NCBI RefSeq assembly: GCF_026410385.1
Contig: NZ_JAPMLT010000008.1
Coordinates: 1 to 64,000, forward strand
Source of the DNA: Tumebacillus lacus
Lineage (GTDB): Bacteria; Bacillota; Bacilli; Tumebacillales; Tumebacillaceae
Direction of reading: 5' to 3'
Length of the DNA: 64,000 nt
Position numbers and translations under genes: made by a program. Position 1 is the first letter of the stretch, and each line of letters begins with the position of its first letter. The notes beneath the pieces are model-generated. The model saw nothing but the letters and a program-made list of their open reading frames with translations. It did not search any database and was not told the DNA's origin. Shown here in pieces: positions 25,358 through 33,708 of the stretch.

Positions 25358-25392
25358 CAAAACGGCCTCCCGGAGCGGAAGGCCGTTTTTTT
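25358..25392. terminator. Bidirectional terminator
   Basis: AACGGCCT / AGGCCGTT flanked by A and T runs. It can end the minus-strand solute-binding protein gene whose stop is at 25414. Confidence 0.8.
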
Positions 25393-25413
25393 GTGCGTGG
25401 ATGCGCAGGTGTG

Positions 25414-27390
25414 CTATTTCCCCGAGACAAACGTGTGCTTGAGGTCGAGGGACGGGAAGAACGAGTTGGTTTGCAGGTTCTTCACGTACGGTTTGACCAC
25501 GAACGATTTGTTGTGGAAGGCGACCGGGCCGATCGGCATGTCGGCCATCAGTTGCTCCTCCGCATGGCGCAGCATCTCCATGCGCTTTTCAGCGTCCGGC
25601 ATCGCCTTGGCTTCGCGGATCAACACATCGTAGGCGGCGTTGCTGTAGCCGACGTGGTTGAAGGGTGCTCCGGTCGTCCACATGTCGAGGAACGTCATCG
25701 GATCGTTGTAGTCGGCACCCCACAGCGCGAACGCCATGTCATAGTCACCCGTATCGGTGCGTTGGAGACGGACTTTATACGACACCGGTTCCAACTCGAC
25801 CTGGATGCCAAGGCCCCGCTCCCAATGATGAGCCAGCACTTCGCCGCCCAGTCTGCCCGTGGCGGTGTCGTCGACGAGCAGTTTCAAGGTCGGGAACTCG
25901 GTCAGGCCGAGTTGCTTCATCCCTTCTGCCAGCATGCCTTTCGCTTGGGTCAAACGGGTGTCACGGTCGATCAGGTCGCCCGCGTCTTTGCGGTAGTCGC
26001 CGCCTTTGCCGTTGGAGACGCCCGTCGGGACAAATCCGGTCGCAGCTTCGGAGCCGTTGTTGTACACGTGACCGGCGTACGTCTTTGCGTCCACCGCGTA
26101 GGTCAGCGCTTTGCGGATCAGCGCATTTTGCAACGCAGGCACTTTCTGGTTGTAGTTGACGTAAGAGACGATCAGATCGTGCCCTACTTGAAGGTCTTTG
26201 GAGTCTTTGTAGGTGTCATACTGATCGCTCGACACCATGAATCGGTCGAGGTGGCCCGCTTTGTACATCGCTTCCAGCGCGTTTTGATCGCCCGCGATGT
26301 GGAAGGTCGCTTTCGGCAGCTTGACCTGTTTTTGATCCCAGTACGTGAGGTTTTTCTCGACGGTCAGGGAGTTGTGCAGATCCCAAGCGGTCAGTTTGAA
26401 CGGCCCGTTGGACAGCAGATTGGCCGGGCCGTTGCCGTATGCGGCGCCTTTTGCCTCGACGAACGATTGCTTTTGCGGGAAGAAGATCGGGAGCGTGACC
26501 AGTTCGCTGAAATACGGCACCGGGCGGGTCAATTCGATGCGCAGCGTGCGGTCGTCGATGGCCCGGACGGCGACGTCGTCGGCGTCTCCCTTGCCCGCGT
26601 TGAAGTCGAGCGCGCCTTTGACGGTGTCGGTCAGGTGGAATGCGTACTGCGAGCGGGTGCCCGGATCGACCATGCGCTTCCATGCATACTCAAAGTCGGC
26701 GGCGGTGACGGTGGAGCCGTCCGACCATTTCGCGTCATCGCGCAGGCGGTAGGTGTAGGTCATGCCGTCTGTCGAGACGTCCAAGGCGCTGGCCACGCCC
26801 GGCACCACGCGGCCGTTGTCATCGAGGCGGGTCAGTCCTTCGCCGATCTGGTTGATGACATCGTGCGTTTGATAAGCGGTCGCTTGGGCCGGATCGAGCG
26901 ATTCCGGCTCATGGGTCAGCGCGAGGTTGAGCGGGTGGCGCAGGCCCGGCGGGTAGATGCCGGTGGTGATCACGACGGTGCTGGCAGCGGCGTTCCACTG
27001 CACATCCGCCCCCAGCGCTTCCCCGACAAATCGCAGCGGCACCATCGTGCGGTTGCCGGAGATCTCAGCGGCGGTGTCGAGCGGGATCGCCTGTCCGTCG
27101 ATCGTGCCGGTCTGGGAGCCGATCGGCAGTTTGATCACGGTGCCGTCTTTGGTCGCGGTGACCGTCGAGGTGGCCGCATCCCACTGGACGGCGGCACCGA
27201 GCTTTTCAAGGATGGCGCGGAACGGGACGAGCGTGCGGTTGTTTTTCAGATACGGCGCGGATTCGAACGATTGCTCCACTCCGTCGATCTGGATGTGGAT
27301 GTGGTTTTCGTGCGCGCTCGCAACGCCGGGAACGGCGAGCAGCGAGAGGGCAGTCAAGGTGAGGACCGATTTTCCAGCCATGCTTTTCAT
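25414..27390 (-). CDS. Stalk-domain / oligopeptide-type solute-binding protein fusion
   Basis: A 658-residue exported protein. A Sec signal (KSVLTLTALSLLAVPGVASA) without a lipobox is followed by a copper amine oxidase N-terminal (stalk) domain at about 28-145, with the repeated motif NRTLVPFRAILEKLGA..VQWDA and NRTMVPLRFVGEALGADVQWNA. From about residue 150 there is a complete SBP_bac_5 domain (LALTHEPESLDPAQA, INQIGEGLTRLD, GVASALDVSTDGMTYTYRLRDDAKWSDG), most like OppA/DppE peptide binders. The absence of a lipid anchor suggests that the stalk domain tethers the protein to the wall. No permease or ATPase genes adjoin it. Starts at ATG 27390; a second Met lies at residue 4. Confidence 0.85.
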   Translation of the reverse strand: MKSMAGKSVLTLTALSLLAVPGVASAHENHIHIQIDGVEQSFESAPYLKNNRTLVPFRAILEKLGAAVQWDAATSTVTATKDGTVIKLPIGSQTGTIDGQAIPLDTAAEISGNRTMVPLRFVGEALGADVQWNAAASTVVITTGIYPPGLRHPLNLALTHEPESLDPAQATAYQTHDVINQIGEGLTRLDDNGRVVPGVASALDVSTDGMTYTYRLRDDAKWSDGSTVTAADFEYAWKRMVDPGTRSQYAFHLTDTVKGALDFNAGKGDADDVAVRAIDDRTLRIELTRPVPYFSELVTLPIFFPQKQSFVEAKGAAYGNGPANLLSNGPFKLTAWDLHNSLTVEKNLTYWDQKQVKLPKATFHIAGDQNALEAMYKAGHLDRFMVSSDQYDTYKDSKDLQVGHDLIVSYVNYNQKVPALQNALIRKALTYAVDAKTYAGHVYNNGSEAATGFVPTGVSNGKGGDYRKDAGDLIDRDTRLTQAKGMLAEGMKQLGLTEFPTLKLLVDDTATGRLGGEVLAHHWERGLGIQVELEPVSYKVRLQRTDTGDYDMAFALWGADYNDPMTFLDMWTTGAPFNHVGYSNAAYDVLIREAKAMPDAEKRMEMLRHAEEQLMADMPIGPVAFHNKSFVVKPYVKNLQTNSFFPSLDLKHTFVSGK

Positions 27391-27491
27391 ATGGGTCTAA
27401 CCTCCTGAAATTCCAGAAATTTGTCACTTCCTGAAAGTTTAGTCACCACGAAGCAGCCCAACGTTTCACGGGCTGGAAAAAAAAGTTTGTG

Positions 27492-28976
27492 TTATTGATT
27501 GAGATCACGGTTGAGTTTTTCCTTCATGCCGTGGATCATCTGCATTTTCATGTCGTATGTCTGTTTGGACAAGGAGACATGGTACGGCTCCGGGTTGAGC
27601 AGGCGCAGGGTCTCCGGCCAGAACAGGCCGATCTGCTGACGATGGTGCTCCCGGATCGCGTCGAGGGTGGGGAGTTCGTAGACTTGCTCGCCCTTTTGGT
27701 ATATCGGTGTGAGCAGGTCGACCGCGTCGTACTCGGTGATCGTTTTGTTCAGATAGGTGTGCACCGGGTCGAACAGGGTCAAGGGCTCGCCTTTTGCAGC
27801 GTCCGTTTCGGACTGCAAGGTGAGATAGTCCCCGACCGCTTTGCCCGTTTCGCGGGAGATGATGCGGTAGACGTTTTTCAAACCTGGCGTGGTGATCTTT
27901 TCCGGGTTGCCTGAGATCTTGATCGTCGGCGCGAGGGTGCCGTCTGCCGTCTCTTTGGCGACGAGCTTGTACACCCCGCCGAGGGCCGGGTGGTCGGCAG
28001 CGGTGATCAACTGCGTGCCGATGCCCCACGAATCGATGCGGGCGCCTTGCGCTTTCAAATGCAGGATCGTGTGCTCGTCGAGGTCGTTGGACGCGACGAT
28101 TTTCACATGCGTGAGACCGGCAGCATCGAGCATTTTGCGGGCTTCGATGGAGAGGTAGGCGAGGTCGCCGCTGTCGAGGCGGATCGCCTGCACCGTTTTG
28201 CCGTCGCCCTGAGCGGCGAGCCGCTTCGCGACTTTGATCGCGTTCGGGACGCCGCTTTTCAGCGTGTCGTAGGTGTCGACGAGCAGCGTGGATTGACCGG
28301 GCAGCGCGTCTGCAAATCGGGTGAACGCCTCCTCCTCGCTGTCGAAGTCCTGCACCCACGCGTGGGCGTGCGTGCCTTTGGTCGGGATGCCGAACAGCTG
28401 ACCGGCGCGCATGTTCGACGTCGCGTGGAACCCGGACACGTACGCAGCCCGCGCACCCCAGATCGCGGCGTCCGCCTCTTGGGCGCGGCGGGTGCCGAAC
28501 TCCATCAGGATGTCATCGGGCGCGACCACTTTGATGCGGGCGGCTTTGGTGGCGATCAACGTTTGGAAGTTGAAGAAATTCAGCACGGCCGTCTCGATCA
28601 GTTGCGCTTCGAAGATGCGGCCTTCGACGCGCAGGAACGGAACGTTCGGGAAGACCAGCGTGCCCTCTTCGCAGGCGTACAGATCGCCGGTGAAGCGGAA
28701 CGATTTCAATTCTTCGAGGAAGGCCGGGTCGTAGTTCTCTTCCTGTTCGCGCAGGTAGTCGAGGGCGGCCTCGTCGAAGCGCAGCGAGTTGATGTAGCGG
28801 ACGACGCGCTCCAGACCGGCGGAGACTGCGTAGCCGTTGCCAAACGGGAGTTTGCGGAAGTAGGCTTCGAAGACCGCTTTTTTGTTGTGCGTGTTGTGTT
28901 TCCAGTGCGCGTACATCATGTTGATCTGGTATTTGTCGGTATGTAAAACGAGGTTCGCCTGTTGTTCTGCGTACAT
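27492..28976 (-). CDS. pncB: Nicotinate phosphoribosyltransferase
   Basis: A 494-residue enzyme converting nicotinate and PRPP to nicotinate mononucleotide for NAD salvage. Motifs include LHTDKYQINMMYAHW at the N-terminus, GTRRAQEADAAIWGARAAYVSG, GTHAHAWVQ (phosphorylated His region), RLDSGDLAYLS and SNDLDEHTI, SWGIGTQLIT. Length and motifs fit the longer Firmicute class. The ATG at 28976 is preceded by AGAGG. An open frame continues upstream to 29765 but reads as low-complexity shadow of the DUF92 gene. Monocistronic or co-transcribed with DUF92 45 bases upstream. Confidence 0.93.
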   Translation of the reverse strand: MYAEQQANLVLHTDKYQINMMYAHWKHNTHNKKAVFEAYFRKLPFGNGYAVSAGLERVVRYINSLRFDEAALDYLREQEENYDPAFLEELKSFRFTGDLYACEEGTLVFPNVPFLRVEGRIFEAQLIETAVLNFFNFQTLIATKAARIKVVAPDDILMEFGTRRAQEADAAIWGARAAYVSGFHATSNMRAGQLFGIPTKGTHAHAWVQDFDSEEEAFTRFADALPGQSTLLVDTYDTLKSGVPNAIKVAKRLAAQGDGKTVQAIRLDSGDLAYLSIEARKMLDAAGLTHVKIVASNDLDEHTILHLKAQGARIDSWGIGTQLITAADHPALGGVYKLVAKETADGTLAPTIKISGNPEKITTPGLKNVYRIISRETGKAVGDYLTLQSETDAAKGEPLTLFDPVHTYLNKTITEYDAVDLLTPIYQKGEQVYELPTLDAIREHHRQQIGLFWPETLRLLNPEPYHVSLSKQTYDMKMQMIHGMKEKLNRDLNQ

Positions 28977-29020
28977 GGAGGATACCTCTTTTCTTTTGTT
29001 TGGAGTTTGGTGATCGATTT

Positions 29021-29818
29021 CTAAAACAGCGCGACTGCCATCAGGACGGCAAGGCCGCCTGCAGCGGAGGCGATCAGATTGACGGCGTCGTTGTTCAGCC
29101 AGCGAACGCCGCGGTGGTAGTGTGTTTCGGTGCCGCAGTGGCGGGCGGCTTCCAGCTCGCGGTGACAGACGGGGCAGCGATTGAGGCGTTGCACGGTCGC
29201 GCCGAGCCACGAGTCGGTCAGCGAGCCGACCAGCCCGCCGAGGAGGGCCAAAGGCACGAGGTGTTCGGCGCTTTGCGAGGGCTGGATCAGCAGGAGCAGC
29301 GCAGCGACGAGCCCGATGAACAGGCCGCCGAGCACGCTGGCGAGCAGACCGAGCCCGGTGATCCCGCCCGATGTGCCGGGGGCGACGGGGCGCAGGGTAC
29401 GGATCGAGCGGGGCGGCACGCGGCTCAGCCCGCCGATCTCGGTGGCCCACGTGTCGGCGGTGACGGTCGCCATCACGCCGATGAACGCCGCCCACCACAG
29501 CGGATGCGGGGCGACGGCGTTGGCGAGGACGAGCAGTGCGGCGAGCCCGCCGTTGGCCAGCACTTGACCGGCATCCCGGCGGCCCGATTTTTCGTAGGTG
29601 GATTCGACGGCCGCTTTTTGGCGATGCTTCCACTTGGACAGCAGGGACGACGACACGAAAAAGGCGATCAACGTCCCAAACCACGCCAAGCTCCCCGCCG
29701 CATACAACACCGTCCCCACCGCCACCGCCATCGCAAACCCGGACCCGGACAAAGACCGCTTCCAATAGGCCAGCCCCGCAATGGTCACGCTGCCAAGCAA
29801 ACCGATCAGCCAGGTCAT
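29021..29818 (-). CDS. DUF92-family integral membrane protein
   Basis: A 265-residue protein with about six to seven membrane helices. The DUF92/TIGR00297 signature is visible as SGRRDAGQVLANGGLAALL and TADTWATEIGGLS, then GTSGGITGLGLLASVLGG. A Cys/His-rich loop (CPVCHRELEAARHCGTETHYH) sits before the last helices. Function is unestablished; relatives include phytyl-phosphate kinases (VTE6) of plants, so a prenyl-phosphate role is possible. The ATG at 29818 has AAAGGAGAC upstream. Confidence 0.85.
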   Translation of the reverse strand: MTWLIGLLGSVTIAGLAYWKRSLSGSGFAMAVAVGTVLYAAGSLAWFGTLIAFFVSSSLLSKWKHRQKAAVESTYEKSGRRDAGQVLANGGLAALLVLANAVAPHPLWWAAFIGVMATVTADTWATEIGGLSRVPPRSIRTLRPVAPGTSGGITGLGLLASVLGGLFIGLVAALLLLIQPSQSAEHLVPLALLGGLVGSLTDSWLGATVQRLNRCPVCHRELEAARHCGTETHYHRGVRWLNNDAVNLIASAAGGLAVLMAVALF

Positions 29819-29871
29819 AGGGGGAGTCTCCTTTGTTGTTGAATGGGAATATATTCCGAGTCTACCACTAC

Positions 29872-30420
29872 TCACTCCTCTTGGAAAATAGCCAATGCTG
29901 CATCAGGCGTCATGATCTGAATTCGTCCAAGCGAGTTGGGGAAATCTTTCAAGTTCCGTGTGATGATCGCATCGCTATCCGTCTCCAGTGCACCCACCAT
30001 CACATGCAGATCGTCCAAATCAACTTGGGACGGCATGACACGCGTCTTCTGCCAAATGGTATTCAGCAGATCATCCCGCGTGCGATTGGTCAATTCGTAG
30101 AGGACCTCATGCAACGGCATCCGATAGGCACGGGGATCGAGCATAAATCCGCGGCCGATACTGACTTTGCGAATGTTCTCGACACTGAGCATCGGATACA
30201 GGCTTTCCAAAAAGCTGTCGATCTCCTCTTCGGTGTACTTAAATCTGTTGTTTTTGCCCATCCCCACTCTGCATTTGTTCATAAACTCCGCAATCACCAC
30301 CTCGGTAATAACGGGTTCATACACTTTTTGAAGCCCCAACTTAAGCAATTGATTCGCTGTTCCCTTGGGAGACAGAATGCTCGCACACAAGTTGTTCGTG
30401 TCGATCAACAATTTCTTCAC
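29872..30420 (-). CDS. PIN-domain protein, probable toxin
   Basis: A 182-residue PIN-fold RNase-like protein with acidic residues in LLIDTNNLCASIL (first Asp), VVIAEFMNK (Glu), DLDDLHVMVGALETDSDAIITRNLKDF (Asp pairs). This matches COG2402-type PIN toxins. GTG start at 30420 with GGGGGTG upstream. The HTH protein gene 123 bases upstream is the likely antitoxin partner. A hairpin between them may lower toxin expression. The cognate pairing is inferred from position. Confidence 0.8.
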   Translation of the reverse strand: MKKLLIDTNNLCASILSPKGTANQLLKLGLQKVYEPVITEVVIAEFMNKCRVGMGKNNRFKYTEEEIDSFLESLYPMLSVENIRKVSIGRGFMLDPRAYRMPLHEVLYELTNRTRDDLLNTIWQKTRVMPSQVDLDDLHVMVGALETDSDAIITRNLKDFPNSLGRIQIMTPDAALAIFQEE

Positions 30421-30443
30421 TGGTACACCCCCGGACAAAAATA

Positions 30444-30475
30444 AAGGGCGAGCATCTGCAAAACAGAGCTCACCC
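30444..30475 (-). terminator. Weak intergenic hairpin between antitoxin-like and PIN genes
   Basis: On the minus strand GGTGAGC / GCTCGCC (one G-U pair) is followed by CTTTATTTTTG, 24 bases before the PIN start. It could attenuate transcription into the toxin gene. Confidence 0.5.
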
Positions 30476-30543
30476 AAACATATCGCGTGTATTAAATTAG
30501 ACACAGCCCACTTCTGTATTATACATTGATAATATCTAAACGT

Positions 30544-31092
30544 TTAAATGCTGTCAAGATCTTCTTCTGTGATCTCGTCCGCATATTTGCTGTGCAGGCT
30601 TTCCACCACACGCTCGAATTCTCGAATATCCTTTTCTGCTTGCACAAATTGTGAAGCAGGAATTTTGTAATGTGTACCCGCTGGGCGAATCGCTTTGATT
30701 CTGCCATCCTGAATCATGTTTAAGATCGTTTGTTGGCTGACTCCGATCCTTTTGGCTGTCTCACCGGTGCTTAGATAAACTTCCTGTTCATCCTCCCGGC
30801 TCTCATCATTTGCAGGCTTATATACAGACATCGCTACTGTTTCTTCAAATAGGTCCAGCATCTCGTGGTATTCCTTTTCATTTAATTCTTGGTGCTTGCA
30901 GAGCAAAGTATCTTTGACATCGCGAGATAATTTTTCGAAGATCTTTGCTAAGTCGTGGGCCATCTTGCCGGTTTGAAGCAGGGCGCGCATGGTACGAACC
31001 AAGCTCAAGCTGATCTCCACCTGACCATCTCGCAGATGCATGGAGACGGCCTCGCTTACTTTTTCAAAATCATGCGTATCCAAACCACTCAC
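30544..31092 (-). CDS. Excisionase-type HTH protein, probable antitoxin of the PIN protein
   Basis: A 182-residue protein. The N-terminal ~100 residues are helical and charged. Residues about 110-160 form a MerR/excisionase-like HTH (YLSTGETAKRIGVSQQTILNMIQDGRIKAIRPAGTHYK), and an acidic tail (SLHSKYADEITEEDLDSI) is suited to block a PIN active site. GTG start at 31092 with AAAGGGGG upstream; the frame continues upstream without a ribosome site. Its DNA-binding part would autoregulate the pair. Other possibility: a general excisionase-like regulator. Confidence 0.75.
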   Translation of the reverse strand: MSGLDTHDFEKVSEAVSMHLRDGQVEISLSLVRTMRALLQTGKMAHDLAKIFEKLSRDVKDTLLCKHQELNEKEYHEMLDLFEETVAMSVYKPANDESREDEQEVYLSTGETAKRIGVSQQTILNMIQDGRIKAIRPAGTHYKIPASQFVQAEKDIREFERVVESLHSKYADEITEEDLDSI

Positions 31093-31172
31093 AGCAGATT
31101 CCCCCTTTTCCTGTCTATCATACACCAAGAACTCCAAAAATACACTCCAAAACTCCAAAAACACCAAAATTA

Positions 31173-31212
31173 AAAAGCCCTATTTTCTAAGTTGAAAATA
31201 GGGCTCTTTTTC
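31173..31212. terminator. Bidirectional terminator
   Basis: AAAAAGCCCTATTTTC / GAAAATAGGGCTCTTTTT with loop TAAGTT. On the minus strand it ends the ABC exporter operon; on the plus strand nothing is known to need it. Confidence 0.85.
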
Positions 31213-31215
31213 CTA

Positions 31216-32025
31216 TCACAACGGCAGATCCCGCTTCTGAAACACCGTCACGCTCCCCACAAACAGCACCACCGCCGCAATCGCGAGCCCGATCGCCGTC
31301 GGCAGGATCTCAACTGTGCCCTGCGCGATCTCTGCCGGGCGGTAGAGGGTGAACACCGTGACATTTTGCAGCCAGTCGAGGTCGCTGCTGAGCTTGCCGA
31401 CGAGGTCGGCGGCATAAAAGAGCACGGTCAGGCCGGCAGCCGCTGCGAGGGCTCGCTTCTCGTCGTTGAACAGGCAGGAGAACAGGAACGAATACCCCCC
31501 GATCACCAAAAACAGAAGCATCCCCATCAGGTTGATCTGCACAAACGCCGCCGTCTCAAACGTGTGCCGCTCCGGCACGAACCACTCCACCCCCGCGATG
31601 CCGCCGACCGTGCTGGAGAGTGCGATCAGCAACAGGCCGGAGATCAACACCAGCGCCTGCGTCACAGCCACCTGCGAGCGGGAGACAGAGGTGGCGAGCA
31701 GATACGACATCGAGCCTCTGTCGATCAGCCGCGCCACCAGTTGGATCGCCGTCATCACGCTGTAGATCATCAGGATCAGCACGAACAGCAGCCCGTAAAA
31801 CTCATTGGCCAGATAATCGGTCAGTTCATTCAACCCGCCCTCGATCCCGAACGCCTTGCGCATCCCTTCCGGCATTGAGTTGATCAGTTCATTGATGTTC
31901 GGATTGTCGGCGATGGTCGGGAAGATCCAGATCACCAACCATTGATAGAGCACGATCCCCGACACATACCCGAAAAGCGTCCGAGCGTGCGTTTTCATCA
32001 TCGAGCGATACAGCGCGAGATTCAT
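31216..32025 (-). CDS. ABC-2 type transporter permease
   Basis: A 269-residue membrane protein with six predicted helices, in the order TLFGYVSGIVLYQWLVIWIF, FVLILMIYSVMTAIQLVA, LVLISGLLLIALSS, FVQINLMGMLLFLVIGGYSFLF, AAGLTVLFYAADLV and IAAVVLFVGSVTVF. An extracellular segment lies between the first two. It pairs with the ATPase encoded immediately upstream, whose stop overlaps its start by four bases. The cargo is unknown. Repression by the TetR regulator encoded first in the operon suggests a drug or lipid-like effector. Confidence 0.82.
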   Translation of the reverse strand: MNLALYRSMMKTHARTLFGYVSGIVLYQWLVIWIFPTIADNPNINELINSMPEGMRKAFGIEGGLNELTDYLANEFYGLLFVLILMIYSVMTAIQLVARLIDRGSMSYLLATSVSRSQVAVTQALVLISGLLLIALSSTVGGIAGVEWFVPERHTFETAAFVQINLMGMLLFLVIGGYSFLFSCLFNDEKRALAAAAGLTVLFYAADLVGKLSSDLDWLQNVTVFTLYRPAEIAQGTVEILPTAIGLAIAAVVLFVGSVTVFQKRDLPL

Positions 32026-32927
32026 CGTACTCCCTCCTTGCCGCCCATGTGATCGTTGCGGTCGTAGTAGTGCATAAACAACTCCTCCAGATCGAGCGTC
32101 CGCACATCGACGCCGGTGATCGCATAGCCCCCGAGCGTTTGGAACAGGTGCTGATATTCTCCCTGCACCGCGATCCCCACCCGGTTGCCGTGCCGGTCTG
32201 CCACCGCGAGCCCCGACTGCGCCAGCCGGTCGGCCTCCGCCGCGCTCGCCAGCGTGACCTCGATGATCCGCTTTTGCCGAGCTTGCAGGTCGTGGACGTT
32301 CTCCTCGGCGATCAGCACGCCGTCCTTGATGATGCCGACCCGGTCGGCCGTGCGCTCGATCTCCTGGAACATGTGCGACGAGATCAGGATCGTCGTCCCT
32401 TTCTCCTTCTCCTCCAGCAACAGTTCGACGAACAACTTCTGCATCAGCGGGTCCAGACCTGAAGTCGGCTCGTCGAGGATCAGCACCGCTGGATCATGCA
32501 TAAAGGCGGCGACGAGGCCGACTTTTTGCTTCATGCCTTTGGACATTTTTCGGATCGGCGTCTTGCTGTCAAACTGGAACCGCTCGATCAACTCCTCGCG
32601 GCGGGCTTTGCTCTTCAACCCCCGCATCCCGGCGAGCAGGTCCAAAAACTCCGCGCCGTTGATCCCGTCCAAGAACGCGATCTCCCCCGGCAGATAGCCG
32701 ACTTTTTTCTGCACCTCGGCCGCGTCCCGCCAGCAGTCGAGACCGCCGATCCGCGCATGGCCTCGGCTCGGTTTCAAAAAGCCCATCAGATGGCGGATCG
32801 TCGTCGACTTGCCCGCCCCGTTCGGGCCGAGGTAGCCGTAGACCTCGCCCTGCTTCACCTGAAAATTCAGATCAAAGATCCCCCGGCCGTTGCCAAACCG
32901 CTTCTCCAATCCCGTGACTTGAATCAT
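32022..32927 (-). CDS. ABC transporter ATPase (exporter type)
   Basis: A 301-residue ATPase with Walker A YLGPNGAGKSTTIRHLMG, signature MSKGMKQKVGLVAAF, Walker B VLILDEPTSGLDP and switch LISSHMFQEI. The ~80-residue C-terminal extension after the core is typical of BcrA/CcmA-like exporters. The ATG at 32927 has GCAGAGG upstream. It is the second gene of the TetR-ATPase-permease operon. Confidence 0.88.
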   Translation of the reverse strand: MIQVTGLEKRFGNGRGIFDLNFQVKQGEVYGYLGPNGAGKSTTIRHLMGFLKPSRGHARIGGLDCWRDAAEVQKKVGYLPGEIAFLDGINGAEFLDLLAGMRGLKSKARREELIERFQFDSKTPIRKMSKGMKQKVGLVAAFMHDPAVLILDEPTSGLDPLMQKLFVELLLEEKEKGTTILISSHMFQEIERTADRVGIIKDGVLIAEENVHDLQARQKRIIEVTLASAAEADRLAQSGLAVADRHGNRVGIAVQGEYQHLFQTLGGYAITGVDVRTLDLEELFMHYYDRNDHMGGKEGVR

Positions 32928-32943
32928 CCTCTGCTCTCCCCCT

Positions 32944-33582
32944 CTAGCGGCGGTAGATCCCGTGTTTGACCAGTTCAAAGTACACGTCAAACTGCTCCAT
33001 CGCCCGCTCTTGATACGCCCGCAGCAGCGTCACATCACGCGGCGGCGGTTCGACGGCAAACAAGTGCTTTTTCGCGCCTTCCATCACCCATTTGAAATAG
33101 TGCAGGATCGTCTCATACGGCACATCCGGCCGCAGTTGCGACACGTTCAATCGGCTCATGATGCTCAGATACAAGCCCTGCGTGCTCGACGCAATCGTCG
33201 CGATCACCCCCTGATGGACGGGGTGCGCCATGTTTTCCGCGATGCGCTGGAAAAACCGGTAGATCTCCGGCTCCCCCTGCGAAAACTCGATCTCCCGCCA
33301 CGCCAGCACTTTCAACGCTTCAAAAAAGTCGTCCGGCAACTCCTCCGGCGCGAGATCGAACGCCCGCTCCATCTCCTGTGCGCCCCGTTCGCAGACGTAG
33401 CGGAACAGGCCCTCTTTGTTGCTGAAATATTTGAACAGCACCCCTTTGGAAATACCGGCCTGCTCGACGATCCGGTTCGTCGATGCGAGGTCATATCCGT
33501 ATTCCACAAACTCGGCGAGCGCCGCGCGGAAGATTTCGCGTTGCTTTTCTTCCGGCAGATTGAGAAATAATTCAAATGTCAG
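32944..33582 (-). CDS. TetR-family repressor of the ABC exporter operon, probable CTG start
   Basis: A 212-residue TetR protein with HTH LASTNRIVEQAGISKGVLFKYFSNKEGLF and a ligand-binding domain. The frame contains no ATG, GTG or TTG upstream of a GTG at 33507 that would remove the first HTH helix (EEKQREIFRAALAEF). A CTG at 33582 lies nine bases after GAAGGAG and gives a normal TetR N-terminus (TFELFLNLPEEKQREI), so I chose it. The gene is first in the operon and the operator/promoter lie directly upstream, which implies autoregulation. Confidence 0.8.
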   Translation of the reverse strand: MTFELFLNLPEEKQREIFRAALAEFVEYGYDLASTNRIVEQAGISKGVLFKYFSNKEGLFRYVCERGAQEMERAFDLAPEELPDDFFEALKVLAWREIEFSQGEPEIYRFFQRIAENMAHPVHQGVIATIASSTQGLYLSIMSRLNVSQLRPDVPYETILHYFKWVMEGAKKHLFAVEPPPRDVTLLRAYQERAMEQFDVYFELVKHGIYRR

Positions 33583-33600
33583 TTTCGTTCACTCCTTCAT

Positions 33601-33636
33601 GTCGTGACCACACAGTCATGACCGCGTGGTCACGAC
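33601..33636. promoter_or_regulatory. TetR operator (inverted repeat)
   Basis: Perfect 10-bp arms GTCGTGACCA and TGGTCACGAC separated by 16 bases, with a further internal GTCATGACC half-site. It covers the predicted transcription start of the minus-strand operon. Confidence 0.8.
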
Positions 33637-33638
33637 CT

Positions 33639-33667
33639 ACTTTACGCCCCTTCACAGATTTTGTCAA
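33639..33667 (-). promoter_or_regulatory. Sigma-A promoter of the TetR/ABC operon
   Basis: On the minus strand TTGACA (33667-33662) and TAAAGT (33644-33639) are spaced by exactly 17 bases. The start point falls within the operator. Confidence 0.85.
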
Positions 33668-33708
33668 TCAAAAAGAACGGCATGCACCCATGCCGTTCTC
33701 TCTCATCC

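Noticed and set aside
25207..27408. 733-residue plus-strand open frame through the structured segment and the solute-binding gene
   Set aside because: Antisense shadow; no ribosome site in front and no domain recognised.
27441..27470. CAGCCC/GGGCTG hairpin with an A run as terminator of pncB
   Set aside because: On the minus strand the T run precedes the hairpin, so it is not a terminator.
28977..29765. N-terminal extension of nicotinate phosphoribosyltransferase to 757 residues
   Set aside because: The extra part is low-complexity Arg/Pro/Ala antisense to the DUF92 gene; ATG 28976 has a ribosome site and starts the family N-terminus.
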